A stretch of DNA of 64,000 nucleotides from Haematococcus lacustris (lineage: Eukaryota > Chlorophyta > Chlorophyceae > Chlamydomonadales > Haematococcaceae), in NCBI GenBank assembly GCA_030144725.1, contig JASKMD010000014.1:3768101-3832100 (forward strand). Direction: 5' to 3'. Below the pieces are notes generated by a model. It had not been told where the DNA came from, did not search any database, and saw only the letters and a program-made list of their open reading frames with translations. A program made the position numbers and the translations under genes. Positions 51,891 to 62,204 of the stretch are shown here, piece after piece (the stretch's first letter is position 1; every line of letters begins with the position of its first letter).

Positions 51891-52295
51891 GAACATGCAA
51901 TCACGCATTGTAGTTGTGCCAATTGTTGTCGGGCTCGTTCAAAAGTTGTTGGTTATCGCTAAATCAAAAGTTGTTGGTTATGATCGCAGGTCTATGAGCA
52001 ACGTTTCAAGCACATCAACAAGTATGGGCCTTTGCTGCGCCACATAAAGTCAGAGCGGTTTTAATGGACATTGGGGACTATTGTGCATTTGGACCACAAC
52101 GTTGGAATGTTTGGGTTGTTATGGAATCCTTCCTCTTCTACCTCGTGAGATGCAGATAGAGACACTCATTAATTCAGCATATGAGATTGTGTATGTAGCA
52201 CGTCGGTTGTGTCTAGCCGTGGATCCCTGATACAGCTACCGGGTCGCTCGAGTCTCTCCGTTTGTCGGACTGCTCCGGTCGCTCCGTCAATCAGA
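51891..52295. other. unique AT-richer segment inside the MULE-like element
   Basis: Contains a short direct repeat (AAAAGTTGTTGGTTAT, twice near 51940-51980). No coding domain was recognised. Confidence 0.4.
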
Positions 52296-52830
52296 GCGTG
52301 AAGGCCATCAGCACCAATTTGACCGTTTGAACGGACTGTTGAGATGATACTGTCTTGGCTGCTCCGGTCGCTCCGGTCGCCCCAGTCACTCCGTTTGCTC
52401 CGGTCAGACCGTCAAGGCCATCAGCACCAATCGGACCGTTTGAACGGACCGTTGAGATAAGACTGTCTTGACTGCTCCGGTCGGTCCGGTCGCTCCAGTC
52501 ACTCCGTTTGCTCCGGTCTGACCATCAAGGCCATCAGCACCAGTCAGACCGTTCGAACGGACCGTTGAGATAAGACTGTCTTGACTGCTCCGGTCGGTCC
52601 GGTCGCTCCAGTCACTCCGTTTGCTCCGGTCTGACCATCAAGGCCATCAGCTCCAGTCAGACCGTTTGAACGGACCGTTGAGATAAGACTGTCTTGACAG
52701 CTACGGTCGGTCCAGTCGCTCCAGTCACTCCGTTTGCTCCGGTCTGACCATCAAGGCCATCAGCTCCAGTCAGACCGTTTGAACGGACCGTTGAGATAAG
52801 ACTGTCTTGACAGCTACGGTCGGTCCGTTT
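52296..52830 (-). repeat. 113-bp tandem array (about five copies)
   Basis: Landmark GACTGTCTTGAC recurs at about 52459, 52572, 52685 and 52799. Each unit contains CAGTCACTCCGTTTGCTCCG, the inverse of the 66-bp unit core on the left. The last unit includes a 20-bp palindrome (CGGTCCGTTTGAACGGACCG). Confidence 0.9.
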
Positions 52831-53000
52831 GAACGGACCGCCGTCTAGGTTGACGCTGTCATGAAACGGAGCGTTTATCAATGGTACCAGTCGCACCGTT
52901 TTGACCCAGCGTCCGCAACTGCTCCGTTCATGAACGGCACAGTCAACCGGTCAAAATGGTACCGGCACCAGTCAAAACGGAGGTATACTGCCATCTTCTG

Positions 53001-53308
53001 CTTTTCGTGAGCAAGTTCTGGCAAGCTGTATGCAAGCTAATGGGCATGAAACACTCACTCACTTCCAGCTATCACCCCCAGTCAAACGGGCAGGTTGAGC
53101 GGTACAACAAAGTGTTGGAGGAGATGCTTAGGCATTATATCTCTCCCACTCAACGAGACTGGCCTAAACACCTCTCGTTTGCCGAGTTTGCAATTAATAA
53201 CTCATGGCAAGAAAGCATTAAGTCTACGCCTTTCTTGGTTAACTATGGACAGTCCCCAGTGACACCGGTGACCCATGAGTTACCTCGGTTGCCACCTCCT
53301 ATGGCCCA
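53001..53308 (+). CDS. pol: Gypsy integrase C-terminal half of catalytic core
   Basis: The frame resumes with LFVSKFWQAVCKLMGMKHSL, then SSYHPQSNGQVERYNKVLE, whose Glu in QVERYN is the third catalytic residue of the D,D-35-E triad, then FAEFAINNSWQ and TPFLVNYGQSP. It is cut at about 53308 by the next insertion, and the rest of integrase and the 3' LTR are not in the window. The catalytic core is complete once the MULE-like element is removed. Confidence 0.9.
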
Positions 53309-53455
53309 CACTCGCAGGAATTAGCAGCCAGGCGCCTAGACCGACCTTGGTTGTTTTGGCTGAAATTTGGCCCATTGGTAGCTTGAGTTGTAAGCATTCC
53401 AACCCAAAAAAACCAGGTCAAAAAAGTCAAAGGCTGGGACTCGGCGGCCCGTGGC
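53309..53455 (+). mobile_element. left end of a diverged relative of the foldback family
   Basis: Starts CACTC, then AATTAG at the same spacing, and CCGACCTTG, GGCTGAAATTTGG, TGGTAGCTTGAGTTGTAAG, CAGGTCAAAAAAGTCAAAGG and GGCGGCCCGTGGCGT. These are the modules of the 37205 terminus in the same order. It then runs into a TTCAGCAATG array in place of the GCAGGGACGAAT array. No right end was found before position 64000. Confidence 0.7.
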
Positions 53456-53613
53456 GTCTGTTCAGCAATGTTCAGCAATGTTCAGCAATGTCCAGACGCC
53501 CGTTCAGCACTGTTCACCCATGTTCACCCATGTTCAGCAATGTTCAGCAATGTTCAGCAGTGTTCAGCGATGTTCAGCATTGTTCAGCAATGTTCAGCAA
53601 TATGTTAAACAAT
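53456..53613 (+). repeat. (TGTTCAGCAA)n tandem array, first part
   Basis: 10-bp units TGTTCAGCAA with variants TGTTCACCCA, ending AATATGTTAAACAAT. The array continues at 54836 after a 1.2-kb insertion. Confidence 0.9.
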
Positions 53614-54835
53614 GGGCGCGTTTCCAATGGACGGAGAAAAGAGAAAAGAGATCGCCCATGTGCATGAATTCAAACGCGTTTCCAATAAACGGAGAAAAGA
53701 GAAAAGAGATGCATGGAAGTCCACTTTCCAGCCGCCGCCTACGCCTTCATTGATCTACACACGAGCTGCCCAGCAACATGGATAGCAGCAGCAGCAGCGG
53801 TTACAGCGGAAGTAGAGGAGTACAAGTTTAACAAGTTAAACAAAGGGAGAATGTTTAACAAATGTTTAACACGACCGCCAGGTCTCGCTCCGCAGTCGCG
53901 ATGGAAGGCGAAGCAACCGCGACCCCAATGTTCGAACCAATGCACACACGCAGCCTTCCCGCGAACCAAAGCTACACGCAGAGCTACAGTGCTCGGCTGG
54001 TGTTTCACTATGATGTAAATGTGCTTGGAGCAGGCCATGGCTGGTCGGCTGTAGCTTTGGGGGTTGGCTGTAGCTCTGGGGGCGATCTTTTCATATGGTA
54101 TGGGAACAAGGACGCAATTGTCCCGTTAGCTGGGATGGTGGCAGGTATGATGGGGTCAAGCATCGCAGGCGCAAGTGCACAAAGTGCGCCGTGCAAGTCA
54201 GTCGTGCAAGTCAGTGCAGTTGTGCAAGTCAGGCTGCGGGGCTTATCAGGCTAACTAGTCAAGCACTCTCCGCACTAGCGGGACTAGCTAAGTATGCTCC
54301 GGGGGGCTACAACTCTCTATGGCACTGCTCCGCGTTGAAATTGCGGTGCTCGTCAAACAGCTGATGCGCCCTCAGCTGATGCGCCCTCAGCAACAATACG
54401 GACGAGGACCATCTCCTGGGCATTTGTCCTCTTCATCAGCTCCTGCGGCTTAGGTGGCGACGCAGAAGCGGCAACGGGATATTGGCAACGGGACGTCAAA
54501 CAGCGATGCCCTGGAGAAACAGCCCAGCCTAACCCAGCTCTCGCTGTGGCTCCGGTGCAAAAGGTCACATCTCTCGGTCACATCTCTTTTTCTCCTGGGG
54601 GGGTCGGCCTGGAGGACCCTAGCGGAGAAAAAGAGATGAAATGGAGCTCACTCTAGGAGAGTTATTCGTCTCTATCTCCGCGCATTGGAAACGGGAGAAA
54701 AGAGATCCGGACCGTTGGCGGCAGTTAGAGGGACATGGGCTGGCGGCGATCTCTTTTTCTCTTTCTCTTTCTCTCTTTTTCTCTTTCTCTCTCCGATCTC
54801 TTTTCTCTTTCTCTCCGTGCATTGGAAACGCGCCC
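53614..54835. mobile_element. 1.2-kb DNA transposon with 3-bp TSD (AAT)
   Basis: The ends are inverted: GGGCGCGTTTCCAATG at 53614 and CATTGGAAACGCGCCC ending 54835. AAT flanks both sides. The undisturbed form of the site occurs at about 57195-57215 (ATGTTAAACAATGTGTTCAG), so the empty site is in the window. GGAGAAAAGAGAAAAGAGAT-like repeats lie near both ends in inverted orientation. A 3-bp TSD and GGG end would suit PIF/Harbinger, though AAT is not the usual TWA. No transposase was seen. Confidence 0.75.
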
Positions 54836-54910
54836 AATGTGTTCAGCAGTGTTCACCCATGTTCACCCATGTTCACCCATGTTCAGATCTGTTCAGCAAT
54901 GTTCAGCTAT
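54836..54910 (+). repeat. (TGTTCAGCAA)n array, second part
   Basis: Continuation of the array, interrupted again at 54911. Confidence 0.85.
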
Positions 54911-57133
54911 GGTCACCCCGGCCATTGGCCATGCCAATCCGTGACAGGCGCGACGCTCACACCACGCGCTAGTGAAGGGTAGCTGATGCTATCGCGGTAA
55001 GTCACGCGCGCTAAAACTCGCGTTTTGCACTGAAGCCTTGTCCCAGTACACCGCCCGCCACCAGGTCGAAACTTGAGATAGCGCAAACAAGCAGCGACCC
55101 ACCTACAAGAGCAGGGTGGCGAGGCGCTCCGTGGCGTCCGTAGCAAAGTTCGCACCATGGAGGCAGCCTCGCAGTACTGCGGAGTAGGCCATCGCAGTGC
55201 GCCATGCTACCGAGCCATGTCATTACACCACGAGACTGAGTCACGCCACGCTTAGCTGAAGTTGTGCAAGTTGGGTGCATGGCACTGTTAATTTTTTGGC
55301 TATTGACTCAATCGGCTTTATCGGCTCAGTTCGTGCTATTCTGGCTCATTTGTTGCTGCTGGGTTCAATCGAAAGTGCTTGGCCTTACATTTCATCTGCC
55401 TCGTCAACCCCCACTTCAGCCAACTGATCCTCCTCCATCTCTTGCTCCCACCTCAGATGTTCTAGGATGTCAGCCCTAAGCAATGGCTTCTTCTGCGTCA
55501 ACCTCTTGCCCTTCCAGCCCAAGCACTCCCGTGCATACTCCTTCAACAGATGCACATTCAAGGTCATGTGGGCGCTGGCAATGTGTGGTGCCCGTGCATG
55601 CAGAAGCCTCAAGCACTCAGCATCTTCCTTCTTGTCACTTGCCAGTGTCACACGTCCAAACATGGGTATGCTGCTCAGGGTAGATGCTCCATGACACATG
55701 CACTGCTGTGGCTTGCTGCCCATGTGCCTCACACACGCACATGCAGTCTCAGACCACATGGGCGCAACCCCATCTGCAGGGAAGAACATTGCATGCATGG
55801 CCCGTGACCCAGTGATGGTGCGAAGCAGCCTGTGGGCATCAGGGTCAAGCTCAGCACACTTCTCAACTTCCTCATCCTTCAGCACCAAACACCACCGCCG
55901 CTGCACGCTCCCCCTAGTCTGATGCGCAACACTGGCTGCTAGTTGTGCAGCTGGCACCACACACTCTACATTATGCACACCTGCCAACTGCTGAGCCTTG
56001 CACTCTGCACTGAGATCTGGGTGATCAGCCAAGACTCTGGCTGCCATGCTATGCTTGAATACCCCACCCTCAGAGTCATGGCGGCCCTTGAAATGAGATG
56101 TGGCCCCATACGACCACCACACTGACACCCTGTACCTGTACAAGGCAGGTGCGTAGGCGCTTATGGCCCCATGTGCTGGCATCCCTGCTGGACTGTTGTG
56201 GTGTTTCAAGGGCTGTTTCAAGGGCTGGCAGCTCGGTAGGGCTCTGCAGGGTGAAGGGTGGAGGAGGAGGATGTTAAGGTATGGGTTCCCGCCACAATGG
56301 TGGATTCCGCCACAATGGAGGTGTCCGCCACTGCCATTGCCACTACTTACCAGCTTGGCACGTATCGCTTTATGGTGTGCCAGTGCAGCGCGACGTCGGG
56401 GTCTAGGATGGCCCATCGCAAATTTCGGCTTGAGATTCGCGCAGAGTGCGAGAAATGCAACGATGAGGGCGCCCAAGGGCAGCACAGGGTCCACCCCGTC
56501 GGGGATGCACCCAAGGACGCCGCCAATCGCTCACTGTAATGAGATTGCCCCATGCCACATTCACCCTCTGCCACATTTTGTTATTGTATGTACCAAACTA
56601 GGTGATGGAGCATGCCTGGGGGTACATCCCGGAATGTAGACTCGCCTAGCTGTCCGACAAAGGTGTAAGCACGCGGATAGGACCACTGACCGAAAAGTTC
56701 AAGGACTTGAACGAAGCCCCGAAATGATGGGGTCTAGGCTTCAGCAGAGTGCACGGTAGCAAAACAAAGTCCACGCACGGTGCTGCTGACACCTCAGTGA
56801 GATGCTCTGCATGCTTGGAGGCAGGGTCAGGCAGGTCTCGCGCCAGGTGTCAGGAAGGGCCCGGGCCATGAGGGGTCCCGACCCAACCCAGGGAATCTTG
56901 CGCTTCGACCTGCCACCCACGTACGGTCGCACCCTGTTGAGCCCCAGGCTGCAGCGAGCGAGCATGTTCACAGTCCGCGAGGATGGCGGGCGGTGTACTG
57001 GGACAAGGCTTCAGTGCAATACGCGAGTTTTAACGCGCGTGACTTACCGCGATAGCATCAGCTACCCTTCACTAGCGCGTGGTGTGAGCGTCGCGCCTGT
57101 CACGGATTGGCATGGCCAATGGCCGGGGTGACC
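54911..57133. mobile_element. 2.2-kb transposon with 150-bp terminal inverted repeats
   Basis: 54911-55060 and 56984-57133 are inverted copies with two mismatches in 150 bp, beginning GGTCACCCCGGCCATTGGCC. The element sits in the TTCAGCAATG array, which resumes at 57134. The exact TSD is not clear (CTAT on the left, CCAT on the right). It carries the minus-strand gene at 55385-56494. Confidence 0.8.
55385..56494 (-). CDS. unidentified gene carried by the 2.2-kb transposon
   Basis: The minus strand is open for 369 codons, but the first ATG choice is unclear and a donor (AAGCTG then GTAAGT) near 56352 suggests an intron there, with an acceptor near 56133. The first part, before that donor, has a hydrophobic run (PLGALIVAFLALCAN) and a basic RPRRR cluster. 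The second part has SVWWSYGATSHFKGRHDSEG, FKHSMAARVLADHPDLS, HAMFFPADGVAPMWSETACA and an acidic C terminus (EQEMEEDQLAEVGVDEADEM). I recognise no family. Its place between near-identical TIRs suggests a transposon protein or a captured host gene. Confidence 0.5.
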   Translation of the reverse strand: MDPVLPLGALIVAFLALCANLKPKFAMGHPRPRRRAALAHHKAIRAKLVSSGNGSGGHLHCGGIHHCGGNPYLNILLLHPSPCRALPSCQPLKQPLKHHNSPAGMPAHGAISAYAPALYRYRVSVWWSYGATSHFKGRHDSEGGVFKHSMAARVLADHPDLSAECKAQQLAGVHNVECVVPAAQLAASVAHQTRGSVQRRWCLVLKDEEVEKCAELDPDAHRLLRTITGSRAMHAMFFPADGVAPMWSETACACVRHMGSKPQQCMCHGASTLSSIPMFGRVTLASDKKEDAECLRLLHARAPHIASAHMTLNVHLLKEYARECLGWKGKRLTQKKPLLRADILEHLRWEQEMEEDQLAEVGVDEADEM

Positions 57134-57500
57134 CCATGTTCAGCAATGTTCAGCAATGTTCAGCAATGTTCAGCAATGTTCAGCAATGTTCAGCAATATG
57201 TTAAACAATGTGTTCAGCAGTGTTCACCCATGTTCACCCATGTTCACCCATGTTCAGATCTGTTCAGCAATGTTCAGCAATGTTCAGCAATGTTCAGCAA
57301 TATGTTAAACAATGTGTTCAGCAGTGTTCACCCATGTTCACCCATGTTCACCCATGTTCACCCATGTTCACCCATGTTCACCCATGTTCAGATCTGTTCA
57401 GCAATGTTCAGCAATGTTCAGCAATGTTCAGCAAGCCGTTCAAAAGCGTTCAGAAGCGTTCTGAAGCGTTCAGCAATGTTCAGCACCTCGTTCAGCAGTG
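57134..57500 (+). repeat. (TGTTCAGCAA)n array, third part
   Basis: 10-bp units TGTTCAGCAA and TGTTCACCCA arranged in two higher-order blocks of about 115 bp, each including ATATGTTAAACAATGTG and GTTCAGATCTG. The array decays into GTTCAGAAGCG variants at its right end. Confidence 0.9.
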
Positions 57501-57678
57501 TTGAGTAGTGTGTTCATGACTGTGTTAAGGGACAATGCTCAACAGTTTTGAAGTGAACTCATCAGACAGTTGTTCAGGCATTCATCCAACAGTTGCAACA
57601 TTTTAATACTCCATGTCTATGACACATCCCAAGTTCATGCACAAACCCAATGCTCATGTCTAACCCCAATGCTCATGT
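57501..57678. other. 3' flank of the Ulp1-like gene
   Basis: AT-richer, with no gene. On the minus strand it lies just after the stop codon of the Ulp1-like gene. Confidence 0.4.
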
Positions 57679-60600
57679 CTAGTCTCCCTTTCGCCTCCTC
57701 TTCCCACCTCGCGCATGCAAGGCACTCCCAGCCTGACGCTTGGCCTTGCCACCTTCCTCACTCCCTTCCCCTTCTGCCACTACTACTGGTGCCGTTGCTG
57801 CTGTTGCTGCTTGCATTTCCGCACCATCTGCCTTTGCCTTCCTTGCTGCTGCCATTGCCTCCTTCTTATCTGCTGCAGCTAATGCCCTCGCCGCCTTCTG
57901 CTCAGCCCTCCTCGCTGCCTTAACAGCTTGCACCAACTCCATCCTGGCTTGCCTTTCAACCCTGCATCTTTCCTCCCATGCTTCGGACGCTGCCTCCCAC
58001 TGCTCCACAAGCCTTTGCATGGCTGTGGCATTCGGAAAGTCTTTCACCCAAGCATCCCTCCACAGCATGTCCTCCTCCCGCCTAGTAGGGGGATGGTATG
58101 GGACCGGTGGCCCATAATCACCACCTCCTGCCTTCCCCTGCCAAGCCGGCACCTTGGGGGTGCTGCCACGCTTGGGCTGGGTGGTAGACTGGCACAGGCT
58201 GTCAAACCTGCTGCCAAACTCAGGTACATAGCAAGTGGTGTCGGACACAAAGCCACGGGAGGCATAGAAGTGCACACGCACAGAGCCAGTCCCCTCTCTG
58301 CCCACATCCCCAGCGTGGATGGTATACCCACGCATCCCCAACACATGACCTGGCTGCAAGGTCACCCGCACTACCTCCTGGAGAGGCATGTCCTGCAATT
58401 TGCGGTCAAGCTCAGCATTGATCTCGTCATTGTTCCCAGGACCATTCCAGATCCGCTCAACAAGCTGCACCCACTGGTGGCTGTGGGGGATGAGCAGGAT
58501 GCTTACCAATTGCATGGCCATGATTAGCACCATGCCATCACGGTCACTGATGGACAACTGGGGGGGGGCCGCCTGGTTGGGACCGCCACCAGGTGCTGAT
58601 GGGCTGCTGCATGCTGCGGAGGAGGGGGCTTGGGGATGAGGTGGGGCAGCAGCTGTTGGGACGGGTGGGTGGGGCTGAATCTGTGTGCTGAAGGGGGGGG
58701 GCGCTGACAAGGTGGTGTGGGGGGGGGCTTGGGCTGCAGCAAGGCTGCCTTGTAGGGCTGCGTTGGCTTCCTTTTCAGCATCCGTGAGCGATGGCCGCAC
58801 ATCCACATGCAGGGACTGGGGGGGCACCAAGCAAACTGCTGGTGTCTTCACTCCTGATTCGCTGCGCTGGTTGTACGGGTCGTTGCAAAGGATGGTGCCG
58901 CCCCGGAGAGGGGAGGAGACCAACTGCCTGGCCCTGACCTGGAGGCGCTCCAAGCAAGTCTGGGCCCACAATTTGGCAGCCAAATGGCGTACCCTGACGT
59001 GGGCCGGCTTGTTCTTGAACTTCTGCAGCTTCTCATTGCCAAGCATGCCTGCCATGGACACCTCGTCGGCAAGGCTGCCATTCAGGCGAGGGCTGGTGAA
59101 GAGAAGCTGCAGGCGCTGCCCTGTTCCAAACTCGGTGACCACCAACTGCAAGCAAGCAACACACCGCATGCATGTGTCTAAGCTGATGTTGTGCGTATGC
59201 ATGTCAATCATGGACGCATGTAGGGACCGTCAATTAAGTTATAGTGATGTGGCGTAAACTCGTAAGGTCTCTTGCATCTACAGCCTGATCACTCACATTG
59301 TCACCCAATTCGTCCTTCACCATCTTCACCGCGCCCTTGATTCTGGCGCTCTCCTTGAAAATGCTCTGAGCGTAGCTCATGGTTAGCACCAGGAGGGCCC
59401 ACAGCTCCTTCTCATCAGGCATGAACTCATCCCCGACCTTTGTCACAGCCCAGCCCTTGCTGTGGACAGTAGCTTTGAACTCTGCCTCATTCCCTACAGG
59501 GATCACTTCATAGTCCTGGTCCCGGTACTCCGGAAACAGCCACTCGTTGTCCTTTGTCTTCTTGAAAGGACGCCGCTCACCCTGCACAAGTAGCACAAGC
59601 ACATACATGCTCATTGAAGGACTCACTTGCCCCTCTGTGACGGATGGCATCATAGGAAAGTCGAAGGTCATGACTCACAAACCTGGGGGGCGTCATCCTC
59701 CTCATTAGCCTTGGTGCGCACCATGTCCCCCAATTGCCTCAACGTCTCCATCACCTGGTCCAGCTTGGCCGTGTGCGCCGCCTCTTGTTTGCTCAATCGC
59801 TCCTTCATGTCCTGCAATGACAACAAATGGCAGCAAGGAGCCATTCTCAGCATCCAACACTCACATACATGTCAAGCATGCTAACACATGACACATACTC
59901 ACATCATAGGCAGCCATCAGCGAATCCATCCTCTTCAGAAGGCCTTCTTTTTGGCTGGGGTCCTCCTACAAACACATATGATGGTTCGTGTCGTTCATCT
60001 CAACATAACGAAACCCAGCCACTCCATCACAAGCACTTACAGTCAGGTCTATCAATATTGGCGTTGTCGCATCAGCCTTGGGCTGCGCTCCCTTGGCTCT
60101 CTTTGCCCCTTTACGTCCCTGCAGTCATACACATCCCAAAGTTATGGGCTTAGCACGCATACTTTGTGTAGGGTCTGGCATGAGTAAGTAGTCCTTGTTG
60201 GGTCATGCATGGTCACTATGGATGCGCCCAAATGTGCATGATGCATGATACATGTCAATCACACATTAACCACGACCTGTACTCCGTGTTCACGTCTGTG
60301 AGCCCTCTCCTTGTTCATCAGCATAGCCTGCACCTTCCACTTGGCCTCGATTTTTACCTACGGTCAACATTCACACATGTGGTCAATGCTGAATGTGCTG
60401 GTTGCGTTGCATTTCATGTGCTTGACATAGTGGGTCCTGTATTGTACCCACGAGTCCAGGTCAGAAGTACGGCTCAGTTGACCTCTCAGGCCGCGCCGCC
60501 AAACGTTGCACAGCGGCCTTCAAGCACAAGCGCCTAGCCATCATGCAGCTGGTGTCAAAGCTCAGCTCATTCAGCTTGGCTCTGCAAACCATGCGATACG

Positions 60601-62025
60601 ACAGTGCTTGTCACCTTACTGATCATGCTAAGCATATGCAAGTAATGCTCATGGCTTTACCCATCCGTGCAAGGAATAATGTTGGCTTAGCATACTCATG
60701 TATTCGTGTACTTACCGTGTGCCTTTTTCAGCTATGTAGTCTATGTGGACCAGCATGCGGTCGCCACAGGTCCAGTTATCCTCCTGACGTGGACAACCAC
60801 CCTTCTCACACTTCCACTGTCCTTCACTGACATACTTCTGGAGGAAAGGCTGCAGCTCTCCCCACAGTTCCGCATCCATATCACCTTCCTACATGCATGC
60901 ATAGGAAGGTGGCCATGCTCATCACTACAGATGACACTGCAGATCGCTACATATCCCCAACTCATGTGCTCAACTTACCCCCAAGGGGTCCCAGTACACG
61001 ACCTCCTTTGAGCAGACGTAGGCAGCTGCCACTGTCCAGTGGTTGTCGGTGGGGTTGAAGGGGATGAGTAGCACACCTGCATCCTCCAACTTGGACAAGC
61101 CAAGGCTGTTCAAGAAACCACTACCAGGTCCATAGTGGTGCATAATCCGCTCCACTTGCCCACCACCCTCAGTGATTGCCATGCCCACGTGGCAACGAAG
61201 CAGCGCAAACTTCCGCTCTACTTTGTTATAACGCACAGCCTGGAAGAGCAGGTCACAATGCATGTGACTCTTAAGCCTAGCTACATAGAGGCACACTATG
61301 AGCATGACACGCATGGCTGTTCACTTTACTCACTTGTATGAGCTCGATGGCTGTGTCCAGTGCATGCGTAGACAACCATTCAGGCACGAGTGTGGTTGGG
61401 TTTATGAACACCTCGTCAGCGAGGTACTGCTGATGTACGACCTGCAATAGCATCCAAACTCTTTAACAAACATGTACTTCCCGGTGTATTGCTGTCTAAC
61501 ACTACACTTGGTCATGCCTCACACCCACAACGACACATCACACATGCACTTACCAACCGCTCCTTGCCCAGGCCTGTGCTTGGCGTTGCGGCCATAGCCA
61601 CATCTGCAATCATATCACCACAGGTGCTAGCATGAGGTACGGCATAGGTACAAGACATATGACATGCACCAAGCCTGTATCTAACGTCTTGTGTATGTTA
61701 CCAGTCGTGGAGCATTTACCTGGGCCTGACTCAAGGACAGGAGATGGTGCAGGGGGCAGGGTAGGGGTAGGTCGAGCTGGAGGGTATGTGCGGGCAAGGG
61801 GGGGCACCGGTGGTGAGGGACGGCGGCGGGGTGAGGTCTTGGCCTGGGCGAGGGACGGGAGAGGGGCTGGGGTAGGGGCTGGGGTTGGGGCTGACTCAAG
61901 GACGGGAGATGGTGCAGGGGGCAGGGTAGGGGTAGGTCGAGCTGGAGGGCATGTGCGGGCAAGGGGGGGCACCGGTGGTGAGGGACGGCGGCGGGGTGAG
62001 GTCTTGGCCTGGGCGAGGGACGGGA
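57679..62025 (-). CDS. spliced gene with Ulp1/C48 cysteine protease domain, N-terminus cut off
   Basis: Exons (minus strand): 62025-61719 (Pro-rich), 61603-61554, 61441-61335, 61239-60979, 60888-60716, 60581-60483, about 60357-60294, 60121-60040, 59968-59905, 59815-59683, 59583-59298 and 59145-57679. The protease domain spans 61441-60716: LADEVFINPTTLVPEWLS, then catalytic His in NPTDNHWTVA, Asp in VVYWDPLG, and Gln-x5-Cys in RQEDNWTCGDRM. This is the H-D-Q-C order of Ulp1/SENP peptidases, which cut SUMO-like tags. A coiled coil follows (KERLSKQEAAHTAKLDQVME). The last exon has YTIHAGDVG and SVRVHFYASRG, like the C-terminal half of a double-stranded beta-helix dioxygenase (uncertain), and a basic tail ending GGKRRRKGD. 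Many DNA transposons carry Ulp1 domains, so this may be a transposon gene. Confidence 0.65.
61727..62025 (-). repeat. duplicated 167-bp segment in the proline-rich exon
   Basis: The segment beginning TGACTCAAGGAC at 61727 is repeated from 61894. Each copy encodes a Pro-rich stretch with PPLARTxPPARPTPTLPPAP. The second copy is cut at 62025 by the Dualen-like element. Confidence 0.85.
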
Positions 62026-62204
62026 AAGAAAGAAAGAAAGACTACGCCCTCGCCGTCGGGCGTGCATTAAGGGGGGAGAGTAGCCTCGGGGCGTGCCCTT
62101 GCTACCCTCCCACCGGAAACAGGTGGGGGGGGTGGGGAGGGAGGGTTGCCAGGCCACCGGGCGCACCCAGGGGCCATGTCAACATCCTCCCTCCCCCGCA
62201 TAGC
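62026..62204 (-). mobile_element. 3' UTR and (CTTT)n tail of the Dualen-like element
   Basis: On the minus strand this follows the stop codon and ends in a CTTTCTTTCTTT tail at about 62025-62040, abutting the proline-rich exon. A simple-repeat tail is usual for non-LTR elements made by target-primed reverse transcription. Confidence 0.75.
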
